Assembly: GCA_965205915.1 (NCBI GenBank)
Contig: OZ242191.1
Coordinates: forward strand, 1,550,001-1,614,000
DNA length: 64,000 nucleotides
From: VXMO01 sp965205915
GTDB lineage: Bacteria; Chloroflexota; Dehalococcoidia; UBA6926
Direction: 5' to 3'
Shown: positions 15,902-23,752 of the stretch, in pieces
Position numbering within the stretch: the stretch's first letter is position 1
How the letters are laid out: the number at the start of each line of letters is the position of its first letter
Made by a program: the position numbers and the translations under genes
The notes under the pieces: model-generated
The model's database searches: none
Seen by the model: only the letters and a program-made list of their open reading frames with translations
What the model was told of the DNA's origin: nothing

Positions 15902-16915
15902 ATGGAAGACCTCGTAACCCGCCTCCTCGATGGCCAACTCAGCGCCGCCCCACGCATCCTCACCCTCCTCGAAAAGGGAGACCCGCGCGCCAATGAAATC
16001 ATGCAGCGCATCATCGCCCACCTGTCCGCCCGTCAGCCCCGCGAATCCACCCATCAGCCCCGCGAATCCACCCGTCAGCCCCGCGAAGGCGGGGCACATC
16101 GCATCGGCATCACCGGCCCCCCGGGCGCGGGCAAAAGCACCCTCGTTGAAGCCATCACCGCTGAGTTCCGCAAGCGAGACCGCACAGTCGGCGTCCTCGT
16201 CGTCGATCCCTCAAGCCCCTTCACCGGTGGCGCAATCCTCGGCGACCGCGTCCGCATGAGAGACCACTTCCTCGACCCCGGCGTGTTCATCCGCAGCATG
16301 GCCACGCGGGGCGCATCCGGCGGCCTCTCCGCAATCGCCCCCTCCGCCATGCGCGTGCTGGATGCGGCCGGTGTGGACGCCATCATTCTCGAAACCGCGG
16401 GCGTCGGCCAGACGGAGCTCGACATCATGCACACCGTCGATACCGTCGTCGTCGTCGTCGTCCCCGAAGCGGGCGATGCCATCCAGACCATGAAGGCGGG
16501 CCTACTCGAAATCGCCGACGTATTCGTCGTCAACAAATCGGACCGCCCCGGCGCAAAACGCATGGCCACGGATCTGGAAACAACCGTCCACCTCGGCAGC
16601 CACGATATGGACTGGTGGACAACCCCTGTCGTTCAGACCGAGGGCATAAGAAACATAGGCGTCCTGGACCTGGTGGAAGCAATAGAAAAACACCACACGA
16701 CGCTCAAGGACACAGACCGCCTGGAAACCCGCCGCGCCGCCCAAAGACGCGCGGAGTTCCACGCAGCCCTCAGAGAACGACTCCTCGAACGCCTAACCCG
16801 AGCGGAACACACCCAAGCCCTCGCCCAAATCATCCACCAAGTCGAAACCGGTGCCCTATCCCCCCCCGCCGCCGCAGACCAAATCCTCCGAGACCCCTCG
16901 CTACTCCAGCCCTAA
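15902..16915 (+). CDS. meaB: MeaB/ArgK family GTPase, methylmalonyl-CoA mutase chaperone
   Basis: A 337-residue G3E-type P-loop GTPase that protects and loads cobalamin into methylmalonyl-CoA mutase. Motifs: Walker A GPPGAGKST near residue 78, VVDPSSPFTGGAILGDRVRM, the Switch region ETAGVGQTE, and the NKSD base-specificity motif. A TACCCT -10 box ends 6 nt before the ATG, suggesting a leaderless mRNA. Oddly, residues 44-64 are three heptads (RQPREST, HQPREST, RQPREGG) inserted between the N-terminal helix and the GTPase core. They are encoded by the local palindromic repeat (16031-16097). No mutase subunit gene is in the window. Confidence 0.93.
   Translation: MEDLVTRLLDGQLSAAPRILTLLEKGDPRANEIMQRIIAHLSARQPRESTHQPRESTRQPREGGAHRIGITGPPGAGKSTLVEAITAEFRKRDRTVGVLVVDPSSPFTGGAILGDRVRMRDHFLDPGVFIRSMATRGASGGLSAIAPSAMRVLDAAGVDAIILETAGVGQTELDIMHTVDTVVVVVVPEAGDAIQTMKAGLLEIADVFVVNKSDRPGAKRMATDLETTVHLGSHDMDWWTTPVVQTEGIRNIGVLDLVEAIEKHHTTLKDTDRLETRRAAQRRAEFHAALRERLLERLTRAEHTQALAQIIHQVETGALSPPAAADQILRDPSLLQP
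16031..16097 (+). repeat. palindromic repeat inserted in frame inside meaB
   Basis: Three units of 21, 21 and 25 nt start CGTCAGCCCCGCGAA or CATCAGCCCCGCGAA. The last ends in the palindrome CCCCGCGAAGGCGGGG. They match the intergenic CGTCATTCCCGCGAA family, so a mobile-type repeat seems to have been accepted into a coding sequence as a 21-22 residue insertion without breaking the frame. Confidence 0.7.
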
Positions 16916-17061
16916 CTCCACCCCCAACCCCTGCCAAACCACCCAAAACCGCCGCGTCTCAGCAGCGGATAGGGTGATGGGCATGGGCGGGAGGAAGGTG
17001 CCGCTTAGCCGCGCGAAGTCGAACTAAGTAACTGGAATTGCCCCAACTTCAACTTACGCCC

Positions 17062-17631
17062 CTACACGGCGCCGGTGGCCAATTCGAGAATCTTTCGCAC
17101 CGTCCGCCAGTTTCGCGTGGTGCTAGTTGCCGAAAGTCTGGAATCGAAGTAGCTGTTAGTGAGCTTGGTGCGTGCAAACCCGTTCGGGCAGTAAAGATAG
17201 ATTTCACGACCTAGCACTGCAAATTCGTCGCCCGATGATTGATTCTGTTCAAGCCTTGCAACCTGCGCGCCATTGGGTAGCTCCGACAAGAAAACAACAT
17301 GCAGCTTGTCGGCTTCGGCGCCGGCTGTCACGAAGGGATTTGCCTGCGCGATGTCCTTGAACTCTTGGGCCGTCCGCGTCAATACGGGAACCTGATAGCC
17401 GAAACTATTCAGGATCGACGCGCTGATGAGAGATGGTATGTCTTTTCTCAGCGTTTGCGCCGCCTCAAAAAGGACGTTCCCACTCTGAATATAGGTGCGA
17501 ACATCGTCGCAACCCGCGTCCACGAACATCGCCGCGAGATCCTTCATCGGCAGCCTGTTCTTGCCACCGACGTTTATGCCGCGAAGCAAAGCAACATTAA
17601 TGCCAAGTACGCGCGTCGTACTGTCTGCCAT
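17062..17631 (-). CDS. DUF1697 family protein
   Basis: A 189-residue DUF1697 protein. The family signature is clear: VALLRGINVGGKNRLPMKDL, then RTYIQSGNVLFEA, and the C-terminal SYFDSRLSATSTTRNWRTV. The biochemical function of the family is unknown. ATG 17631 is preferred to a TTG 14 codons upstream because the protein then begins close to the conserved start. It stands alone between meaB, which converges on it, and the acetyl-CoA synthetase genes. The 146-nt space after meaB holds nothing I recognise. Confidence 0.88.
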   Translation of the reverse strand: MADSTTRVLGINVALLRGINVGGKNRLPMKDLAAMFVDAGCDDVRTYIQSGNVLFEAAQTLRKDIPSLISASILNSFGYQVPVLTRTAQEFKDIAQANPFVTAGAEADKLHVVFLSELPNGAQVARLEQNQSSGDEFAVLGREIYLYCPNGFARTKLTNSYFDSRLSATSTTRNWRTVRKILELATGAV

Positions 17632-17712
17632 CGTGGCCTTGTCCCCCGAGCGGGCCGACAACCAAGGCCGCAAACGGTATCAAATACCGGAGGCCTCTAC
17701 TGGCTAAATCGA

Positions 17713-19149
17713 CTACCCCGCCGCCGCCATCTCCGCCCGGTTCACATGGTACTCACGCAGACGCCGGATTGCCCGCGCCGCGTCCTGGAACGACGGGAAC
17801 ACCGCGATGCCCTTGTCAGCCACCTTGATCCGGAACTCCGCAAGCGCCGCCTCATCCTGGTTCCACGTCGCAATCACGCCAAACGGCTTGTCGATGGACT
17901 CCTGGAAGTCCTTGAACATGTCGATCAGGTCGTCCATGCCCTGCCCCTGGCGCTCCAGGCGTCGCGCGATGAACCCGATGCTCGCCTCAATGACAATGAT
18001 GTCCGTATTAGGATCGGCAGCCAGCGCGTCCAGCATATCCCGTCCGCGCTCAATGCTCGTCAGCGAGCCGGATACGTCCAGCGGGTTCTTATAGCTGCCA
18101 CCCACGACCGTGACGATGGGGCGCAGGAACTCATAGCTTTCCTCAGTGAGGTCGGGAATCGTCAGCCCCTCGCGCCCGAACGCGTCGGAAACCAACACGG
18201 ACTGCCCGCCGGTCTGCGCCACGATGCCCATCCGGCTACCCGTAAAGGGCTTCATAAAGGTCAGGGCCTTGAAAGCGTCCATGAGCTCGTCTTGCGTATC
18301 GGCGCGGATCGCGCCTGTCTGCCGAATCATCGCGTCCCACAGTGCCATATCGGAGGCCAGGTGGCCGGTGTGCGATGCGGCGGCGCGCGCGCCCTCGCGC
18401 GTCTGGCCGCCCTTCCAGATAATCACCGGCTTGCGCGCCGCAACGTCCCGCAGCGCCTCGAAGAACTTGCGGCCGTCCCGTGTTCCCTCAATGTACATGC
18501 CGATGGACTTGACCTCCGGGTCCTCGCCCAGATACTCAAGCCAATCGCCCTGGTCGACGGAGATGCTGTTGCCCATGCTGATGGACTTCAACGGGTAGAG
18601 GCCGTTCACACGCGCCCGTATGACAAAGCTGGTCGCGTGGGTGCCGGAATTGGACATGAATCCGATATCGCCGCCCTCGCCGATCCACTGATCTGCGGAA
18701 TTGCGAATACCCGCCTTTGAGTGATACAGCGCCATGCAGTTGGGACCGACGAGGTTGAAATTCGCCTCACTCGTCATCTTGATCAGCGCCTCTTGCAGCT
18801 GGATGCCCTGCTCCTCGCCCGTCTCCGCAAAGCCGGATGTGAACAGCGATGCCGCGCCCGCCCCCGACTTGATCGCGTCCGCCACGATGCGCGGCGCAAC
18901 AGGGCGAGGCACAGCGACAATCACATAGTCCACCTGCCCGGGCACTGCCTCAAGGCTCGGATAATTCTCGAACCCCATCTCAAGGATGCCGGGTATCTCG
19001 TTCTCGTCGATCTGAACTGAGACGACCTTCGCCTTGGCGTCGCGGACGCTCTTCAACCACATATAGTCACTGATCTTCTTGTCGCCGACGACGGCGATCA
19101 GTTCGGGATTGAATGCCCGATCCAGGTTCGCCTTGCGTGCTACATCCAT
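17713..19149 (-). CDS. acetyl-CoA synthetase (ADP-forming) alpha subunit-like, CoA-binding
   Basis: A 478-residue acyl-CoA synthetase of the NDP-forming superfamily, made of a CoA-binding Rossmann domain and two succinyl-CoA synthetase-like ligase domains. This type converts acyl-CoA, ADP and phosphate to acid, CoA and ATP. Visible: the CoA-binding region VVGDKKISDYMWLK, GPNCMALYH, and the phosphohistidine loop SHTGHLAS near residue 272. The ATP-grasp beta subunit is the adjacent upstream gene, so the enzyme is split. AAGGAG lies 8 nt before ATG 19149. The CaiB transferases nearby suggest CoA-thioester catabolism, but the substrate cannot be told from sequence. Confidence 0.88.
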   Translation of the reverse strand: MDVARKANLDRAFNPELIAVVGDKKISDYMWLKSVRDAKAKVVSVQIDENEIPGILEMGFENYPSLEAVPGQVDYVIVAVPRPVAPRIVADAIKSGAGAASLFTSGFAETGEEQGIQLQEALIKMTSEANFNLVGPNCMALYHSKAGIRNSADQWIGEGGDIGFMSNSGTHATSFVIRARVNGLYPLKSISMGNSISVDQGDWLEYLGEDPEVKSIGMYIEGTRDGRKFFEALRDVAARKPVIIWKGGQTREGARAAASHTGHLASDMALWDAMIRQTGAIRADTQDELMDAFKALTFMKPFTGSRMGIVAQTGGQSVLVSDAFGREGLTIPDLTEESYEFLRPIVTVVGGSYKNPLDVSGSLTSIERGRDMLDALAADPNTDIIVIEASIGFIARRLERQGQGMDDLIDMFKDFQESIDKPFGVIATWNQDEAALAEFRIKVADKGIAVFPSFQDAARAIRRLREYHVNRAEMAAAG

Positions 19150-19194
19150 CGAGAGTTCTCCTTAGATATTCCTGTCCCCAGTATTCGTCGGGGC

Positions 19195-19917
19195 CTAGCT
19201 GTCGCTGTCCGCCGTCAGCACGATTCGCGCATCGACGGCAATCGACCCGTCCGCGTAGGCGAGAACGGGGTTGAGATCCATTTCCGCAATGTCCGGCGTC
19301 CCACTCACGAACGCGGAGACCGCCTCAATCACGCCCTCAAGCGCGCCCAAATCAACCGCCTGCGTCGCACGGTATCCCGTCAGCAAGGCAAACCCCTTGA
19401 TCTCGCGGATGATAGCCCCTGCGTCCCTCTTTGTCAGTGGCGCAATCCGGAATGCCACGTCCTGCAACACCTCAACGGCGATTCCGCCCAGGCCAAACAT
19501 GATGACGGGCCCAAACTGCTGATCTCGCGTCATGCCGACGATAACCTCGACGCCCCCACCCGGCGCCTGCGCCTGCACGCTGACGCCGTCGATGGTCGCA
19601 TTCGGCTCCGCCGCTTTGGCGCTTGCCATGATCTCGTCAAATGCTGTCCGCGCCGAGTCGGTATCACCGATACCAAGGCGGACGCCGCCAACATCGCTCT
19701 TGTGGGTTATTTCCCGAGATGACACCTTCATGACGACGGGAAAGCCAATGCTTTGGGCCGCAGCAGCAGCCTCAGCCGCGCTCGTCGCGAGCGTCGGAAT
19801 CGTCACACGAACACCCTGCTCTTGGAGGATCGCCTTGGATTCCTCCTCCGTCAGGATGAGCCGTCCCTCAGCTCGCGCGCGGGCCGCCGTCTCATCAAAT
19901 AAAGCAGACGCTGTCAT
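19195..19917 (-). CDS. acetyl-CoA synthetase (ADP-forming) beta subunit, ATP-grasp domain
   Basis: A 240-residue ATP-grasp_5 protein, the nucleotide-binding half of the split ADP-forming synthetase. It has the start of the ATP-grasp fold (LTEEESKAILQEQGV), FPVVMKVSSREITHKSDVGGV with its lysine and histidine, GGVEVIVGMTRDQQFGPVIMFGLGG, and the terminal DLNPV metal-binding motif. An in-frame GTG at 19923 is an alternative start. It lies 45 nt upstream of the alpha subunit gene, forming an operon. Confidence 0.88.
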   Translation of the reverse strand: MTASALFDETAARARAEGRLILTEEESKAILQEQGVRVTIPTLATSAAEAAAAAQSIGFPVVMKVSSREITHKSDVGGVRLGIGDTDSARTAFDEIMASAKAAEPNATIDGVSVQAQAPGGGVEVIVGMTRDQQFGPVIMFGLGGIAVEVLQDVAFRIAPLTKRDAGAIIREIKGFALLTGYRATQAVDLGALEGVIEAVSAFVSGTPDIAEMDLNPVLAYADGSIAVDARIVLTADSDS

Positions 19918-20045
19918 TGTCACAAAGGCACCCCCGCCAACTACTCCCCGGTTGCGCGACTCAGGCGCAAAACAACACGCGACAATCCACGCCGCGACGC
20001 ACTTGCTAGTGTATACGAATCGCCAACGAGACGCGCCTGTTTGGG

Positions 20046-20130
20046 CAGATTTGGCTGTCTACAGGCGCGCCACGCCCACCAATGTCGCGTTGACGATGAA
20101 GCGATGAGAAAACGTCGTCGGCCGGTGCGC
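20046..20130 (-). pseudogene. fossil 3' end of the sortase gene
   Basis: An 85-nt stretch closely matches 20912-20996, the end of the sortase gene and its downstream flank. On the minus strand it still encodes TCAPA, then after a one-base insertion TTFSHRFIVNATLVGVARL and a stop, so it includes the catalytic Cys and Arg region but nothing upstream. The intact sortase is about 0.9 kb away in the same orientation, so the two copies form a direct repeat around the NYN pseudogene. The surrounding 19924-20045 holds no gene. Confidence 0.82.
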
Positions 20131-20150
20131 ACGTAGCGAGTGAGGATCAC

Positions 20151-20774
20151 CTACCAACCGTTGGGCTTCGTGATTAGGCCGTTTGCGTCGGAGAGTGGAT
20201 CCGGGAATTGGCTGGCGCTTAAGGGACCCGATCGTAGCTGCCTATACCAGGATGCCGCTTGGGACAATTCAAAACTCCGCCTACCGCTCGGACCTATGAA
20301 CCAATCTGTTTTCCAAGTCTGGTTCGCGCCATTGAGATCGGAAACTGCAGGTCGGAGTCATTGGACACTACGACGGCCATCTCATAGTCATCTTCGAAAC
20401 CATCTACCAACAAGTATGTTGCGAGGTTTACATCCGAGCCTTTCTCCTCTGTGTCGACTATTTCGACAGTGCGCGGCCCGGTGTTTGTTGGTTGGGCTAA
20501 TGGCCTGCGCTTCTTCTTCTCGATGAAGTGGCCATCGTGTATGGTCAAGGTTCGGGATAGTTGCCAATGCCCGTAAGTACATCTGTTGCCTTTGCGCTTG
20601 CGTTGGATCGGATGGCCGATTGGTAACACGGGCATTGAAGTAGCGTATTCGATTTATCTCATGTCTTGGCAACAAAAGCTGCGACAGTTTGCCAAGATCC
20701 AACCAACGATACTGCGTGCCTTTGTTGGCCCGGTAGTAGAGATTGAATCCGTCTACATAGACGTTCGTGCACAT
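20151..20774 (-). pseudogene. NYN-domain (PIN-like nuclease) protein, frameshifted
   Basis: About 207 codons of an NYN-family protein, normally a single-frame predicted ribonuclease, here split over three frames. Frame one gives NVYVDGFNLYYRANKGT through LRALATIPNL. After a one-base shift comes DGHFIEKKKRRPLA through TEEKGSDVNLATYLL and VVVSNDSDLQFPI, ending QIGS and an in-frame stop. After further shifts come WYRQLRSGPLSASQFPD and the intact C-terminus DANGLITKPNGW with its stop at 20151. Since both ends and the catalytic aspartates are readable, the decay is recent or caused by sequencing errors. It lies between two copies of the sortase 3' end. Confidence 0.82.
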
Positions 20775-20791
20775 GGCATGAGGTTCCTCAC

Positions 20792-20821
20792 AAAAAAGCT
20801 AAGGCTGCCTTGCGGCAGCCT
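20792..20821 (-). terminator. Rho-independent terminator of the TlpA-sortase operon
   Basis: Reading leftwards: AGGCTGCC-GCAA-GGCAGCCT, a perfect 8-bp stem with a tetraloop, then TAGC and a run of six T. It lies about 105 nt beyond the sortase stop and just before the NYN pseudogene start. Confidence 0.85.
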
Positions 20822-20925
20822 CGCGCCCTGCCACCGAAGGGACAGGGGGTGTACGGATTCAGACTAATTCGACAACGGGGGCGCGTCAACGTCCCAATGT
20901 CGGCACATGAGGCAGATATCGCCGC

Positions 20926-21918
20926 CTATAAACGCGCCACGCCCACCAATGTCGCGTTGACGATGAAGCGATGAGAGAACGTCGTCGCCGGGGCGCATGT
21001 CACCAGTGACAACGTCGGTCCGTCCGATGGGCCGAACACGGCGACGTCCTCCGGCAACATCACCTCAGTGTCGGTAGCTCGATAGAGAAAGACATCCCCG
21101 CCGGCCACCACGATGATGTCAACGATCTCCCCACGGCGCAACAGGGGCGCCACCTCATCAAGCCGCGCAAAGATGGAGCCTTCTCCTGCGAACGGTGAAC
21201 GCACATGACCGGACAACACCGTGTTGCCGATCTCCCCCGGTGTTGCCGATCCGATATGGAAGCCCACGGCATGGTCAGCCGACTGCCACTCGCTCGTTTC
21301 CCCGTCCCACACGATGTTGAGATTCACGACCGGGGATTCCAGGTCGATAGCCGGTATGAAGATGTGCGTGGGGCGGGGCTCCCCGCCATACGACTGAAGC
21401 AGGTCGCCCACAACTTCGAAGCCATCGTCGATTCCCTCGGATAGCGCCTCTGAGTCCGCCTGGGCAACGTAGTGGCTGTAGTCCCGCAGGATGCCGTATT
21501 CGTCATACGGGCTGTCCTCGGCCGACTCCGTGCTCTCTGATGCTCCTTCATCTGCAGGTGTGTCGGTCGTCTCCTGCTGATAAGCCTCCGCCGTCGTGGA
21601 GGGCGCAGTGCTTTCTGGCGTGGACGCGAGGGCAACAGCCGCAGGCCCCGTCGTCGCCACAACCGTCGGAATGACGGTAGACGTCGGCATTGGCCTCGTC
21701 TCCGGTGTGGCCAGTCCGCGCGTCAGAACCTCCTGCGTCAGGCCTGATTCCTCCTGCGTCACCGTCAGATCATCGAGGCCGGACTCCGAATAAGCGCCAA
21801 CCGCAAAATAGCCACCGGCGAATAGCATCAGCGCGATGCCAATCGCCGCCACAAGCGCTCCCAAAACAAGCATGGGTCGAACAAAGATAAGAGCCCATAT
21901 TCCGATGAGGCGATCCAT
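20926..21918 (-). CDS. membrane-anchored sortase (class E/D-like transpeptidase)
   Basis: A 330-residue sortase with one N-terminal membrane span (about residues 14-38), a long Thr/Ser/Pro-rich stalk to about 165, and a C-terminal sortase barrel. The catalytic triad is visible: His in LSGHVRS (about 238), Cys in LVTCAP (308) and Arg in SHRFIV (317). Sortases join exported proteins carrying a sorting signal to the cell envelope or to each other. No obvious LPxTG-type substrate lies in the window. The start abuts the TlpA stop (GGAGGG as ribosome-binding site), so the two form an operon. Its 3' end is duplicated at 20046-20130. Confidence 0.9.
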   Translation of the reverse strand: MDRLIGIWALIFVRPMLVLGALVAAIGIALMLFAGGYFAVGAYSESGLDDLTVTQEESGLTQEVLTRGLATPETRPMPTSTVIPTVVATTGPAAVALASTPESTAPSTTAEAYQQETTDTPADEGASESTESAEDSPYDEYGILRDYSHYVAQADSEALSEGIDDGFEVVGDLLQSYGGEPRPTHIFIPAIDLESPVVNLNIVWDGETSEWQSADHAVGFHIGSATPGEIGNTVLSGHVRSPFAGEGSIFARLDEVAPLLRRGEIVDIIVVAGGDVFLYRATDTEVMLPEDVAVFGPSDGPTLSLVTCAPATTFSHRFIVNATLVGVARL

Positions 21919-21920
21919 TT

Positions 21921-22592
21921 TTAACCCTCCACGCCTGTCCCGGTTATCTCCGCAATCCGCTCATCGAGAATCGCGCCGTTCACCACACCCGCCCAACGCG
22001 TATGTACCGTGCCGTCCCTATCGATGAAGAACGTCACCGGCAGGCCGCCGACCCCGTAGTCGATAGTCGCCTCTCCATCCGGGTCTGTGACCATCACGTA
22101 CCCGTCATCAACAGGCACATCGAACTCCTCGATGAACGCCAGCGCATCCTCATTCGTGTCCGAGATTGCCACGCCGATGAACCTGACCCCCTCGTCCTTG
22201 TACCGCTCGTGAGCCCCGACGAGATGCGGCATCTCCACACGGCACGGCACGCACCACGATGCCCAGAAATTCACGACGATGGGCGAACCCTCGAAATCGG
22301 ACAGGCTCACTTCACCCTCGCCGTTCAGCTGCGAAAGCATGAATTCCGGCGCCGCGATGCTCGTGCGAGTCGTTACGTCCATCGGCATAGACTCGCGAGT
22401 CACCAAGCTGTAAGCCAACAACCCAACAAACGCCACCATCACCACAACGGCCACGCCCACAACAACAACCCCCGGCCGCCGCTCATCCCGCGCGCCATAG
22501 GCTGGCAGGTCGGAAGTGCCGTCAGGAGTTGCCTCGCCGTCAGCATCATCCACCGGCTGACTCGGCATATTGTCGGAGTCTGAATCAGTCAT
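21921..22592 (-). CDS. TlpA/ResA-type membrane-anchored thioredoxin
   Basis: A 223-residue extracytoplasmic thiol-disulfide oxidoreductase: an acidic cytoplasmic start, one membrane span (GVVVVGVAVVVMVAFVGLLA), and a thioredoxin fold of the AhpC/TSA-Redoxin type with the active-site motif WCVPC near residues 112-116 and the cis-proline in GGLPVTF. Such proteins reduce or oxidise disulfides of exported proteins or cytochromes. The peptide-binding lipoproteins of this window contain several conserved Cys residues and might be clients (inference). ATG 22592 follows a GTG that is also in frame. It is co-transcribed with the sortase. Confidence 0.9.
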   Translation of the reverse strand: MTDSDSDNMPSQPVDDADGEATPDGTSDLPAYGARDERRPGVVVVGVAVVVMVAFVGLLAYSLVTRESMPMDVTTRTSIAAPEFMLSQLNGEGEVSLSDFEGSPIVVNFWASWCVPCRVEMPHLVGAHERYKDEGVRFIGVAISDTNEDALAFIEEFDVPVDDGYVMVTDPDGEATIDYGVGGLPVTFFIDRDGTVHTRWAGVVNGAILDERIAEITGTGVEG

Positions 22593-22679
22593 CACTCTTG
22601 CTTGAGAGCCAAGCCCCTGCCGCTATCCAACAGACAAGGCCATCGCCCTCCGGATTCCTCTGCGTTCCCCGCACCCATG

Positions 22680-22685
22680 ATTATA
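22680..22685 (-). promoter_or_regulatory. -10 box of the TlpA-sortase operon
   Basis: A perfect TATAAT on the minus strand about 90 nt before the TlpA start. The sequence 17 nt further upstream (ATACGG) is a poor -35 match, so confidence is limited. Confidence 0.4.
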
Positions 22686-22799
22686 CCTGCTAGCCGAGCC
22701 ACCCGTATTCGGACGCACGAAGCCTACGAGAGAGCGCACGCCATACGCTTGTGCGATAGTAAACGCACCATGACTGAGCAGGTTGGGAACATCTAGTGT

Positions 22800-23741
22800 C
22801 TATTCGGTCGTCTGCGCGCTAAGGAATTTATCACCATTGAAGTGAATCAGATGATCCGGGATTTCGGCTACCCAGACATCGGTCTCCCAAGCGATTCGGT
22901 CGGCATGTCTCTTGAACTGCCGAAAATCAGGGAAGGCAGTGATGTAAGTCCGGGTTGCAGGACAGTCCTTGAGCGTGACTTCCAACTCCTCCAGTCTCTT
23001 TGGACCCACGGGGCCGTGAGAAGTGACAGCTTCAATCAGGAACAACCGGGTTCGCTCTTCATCGTAAAGCACGACGTCCGGCAGTTTGTCGTGCTCGGTA
23101 ATAGGAATGCCCAACTGCCTCAGTTTTTCCTCCTCCACGTGTAAGAACTTGTTTGCCGCATCCCCGAGGTAGAGCAGCGTTGCTCCCGGCGCGAAACGTG
23201 GCGCGAATTCCGTGATGACTTGAGCTTGTAGCCTGTTGTGCTTGCCGGCGGATAAGCGAATCGCGTCTCCTGTCGAAGTGCGGACGGGTATCTCTAACAT
23301 TCGGCGCCGCTGTGTATATCTCTCTAGTAGAGCTCCGTGTTTGGAGCGAAACGCGCCTAGCTCGGAATCCCACTCTTTGGTGCGGTAGAGACGAATCACC
23401 CCTAGCGCATCATCGGTGAGGCCGTAGTGTGTTTTGGGACTGTTGGTGGCCAGGTCTGGAGCATCAGGGTTGCGATCCACCACCCGCGCCTGTTCAAGCT
23501 GGTGAATGACTTGACGCCTGACCGTCTCTCTGGTGTTTTCGGCGTATTCCCTCTGATACGCATCCCTCATGAATCCCAGAATCTGATGGATAGAGACGGA
23601 TGGCTTGGTAGCCTGATTCCAAGCATCATCCTCAGAGAGGTTACAGAGTGCCAGTAGGGTTAGGCAGGAGATGTCATTCTGCTGGGCAGGCGGGAGCCCC
23701 AATTGCCCAAGAATGTCTCGCGCCTCGTCAATCTTGGTCAT
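22800..23741 (-). CDS. BsuBI/PstI family type II restriction endonuclease
   Basis: A 313-residue restriction enzyme of the BsuBI/PstI family, whose founding members cut CTGCAG. An N-terminal helical domain (to about 150) precedes the nuclease core: LLYLGDAANKFLHVEEEKL, then LPDVVLYDEERTRLFLIEAV and TSHGPVGPKRLEEL, which carry the acidic active site. The matching methyltransferase gene lies 11 nt upstream, a typical tight M-R operon. The recognition sequence is inferred only from family membership. The gene looks intact. Confidence 0.92.
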   Translation of the reverse strand: MTKIDEARDILGQLGLPPAQQNDISCLTLLALCNLSEDDAWNQATKPSVSIHQILGFMRDAYQREYAENTRETVRRQVIHQLEQARVVDRNPDAPDLATNSPKTHYGLTDDALGVIRLYRTKEWDSELGAFRSKHGALLERYTQRRRMLEIPVRTSTGDAIRLSAGKHNRLQAQVITEFAPRFAPGATLLYLGDAANKFLHVEEEKLRQLGIPITEHDKLPDVVLYDEERTRLFLIEAVTSHGPVGPKRLEELEVTLKDCPATRTYITAFPDFRQFKRHADRIAWETDVWVAEIPDHLIHFNGDKFLSAQTTE

Positions 23742-23752
23742 TTTTCGGAATG

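Noticed and set aside
17299..18720. 473-codon open frame on the plus strand opposite the acetyl-CoA synthetase alpha gene
   Set aside because: It is antisense to a clear enzyme gene, has no recognisable domain and has Arg/His-rich composition typical of a shadow frame in GC-rich DNA.
20294..20635. NYN gene as a case of programmed frameshifting
   Set aside because: There is no slippery heptamer at the first shift, and at least two more shifts plus an in-frame stop follow, so decay or sequencing error is simpler.
22602..22796. 64-codon plus-strand frame between the restriction gene and TlpA
   Set aside because: It overlaps the TlpA promoter region antisense, has no ribosome-binding site and no similarity I recognise.
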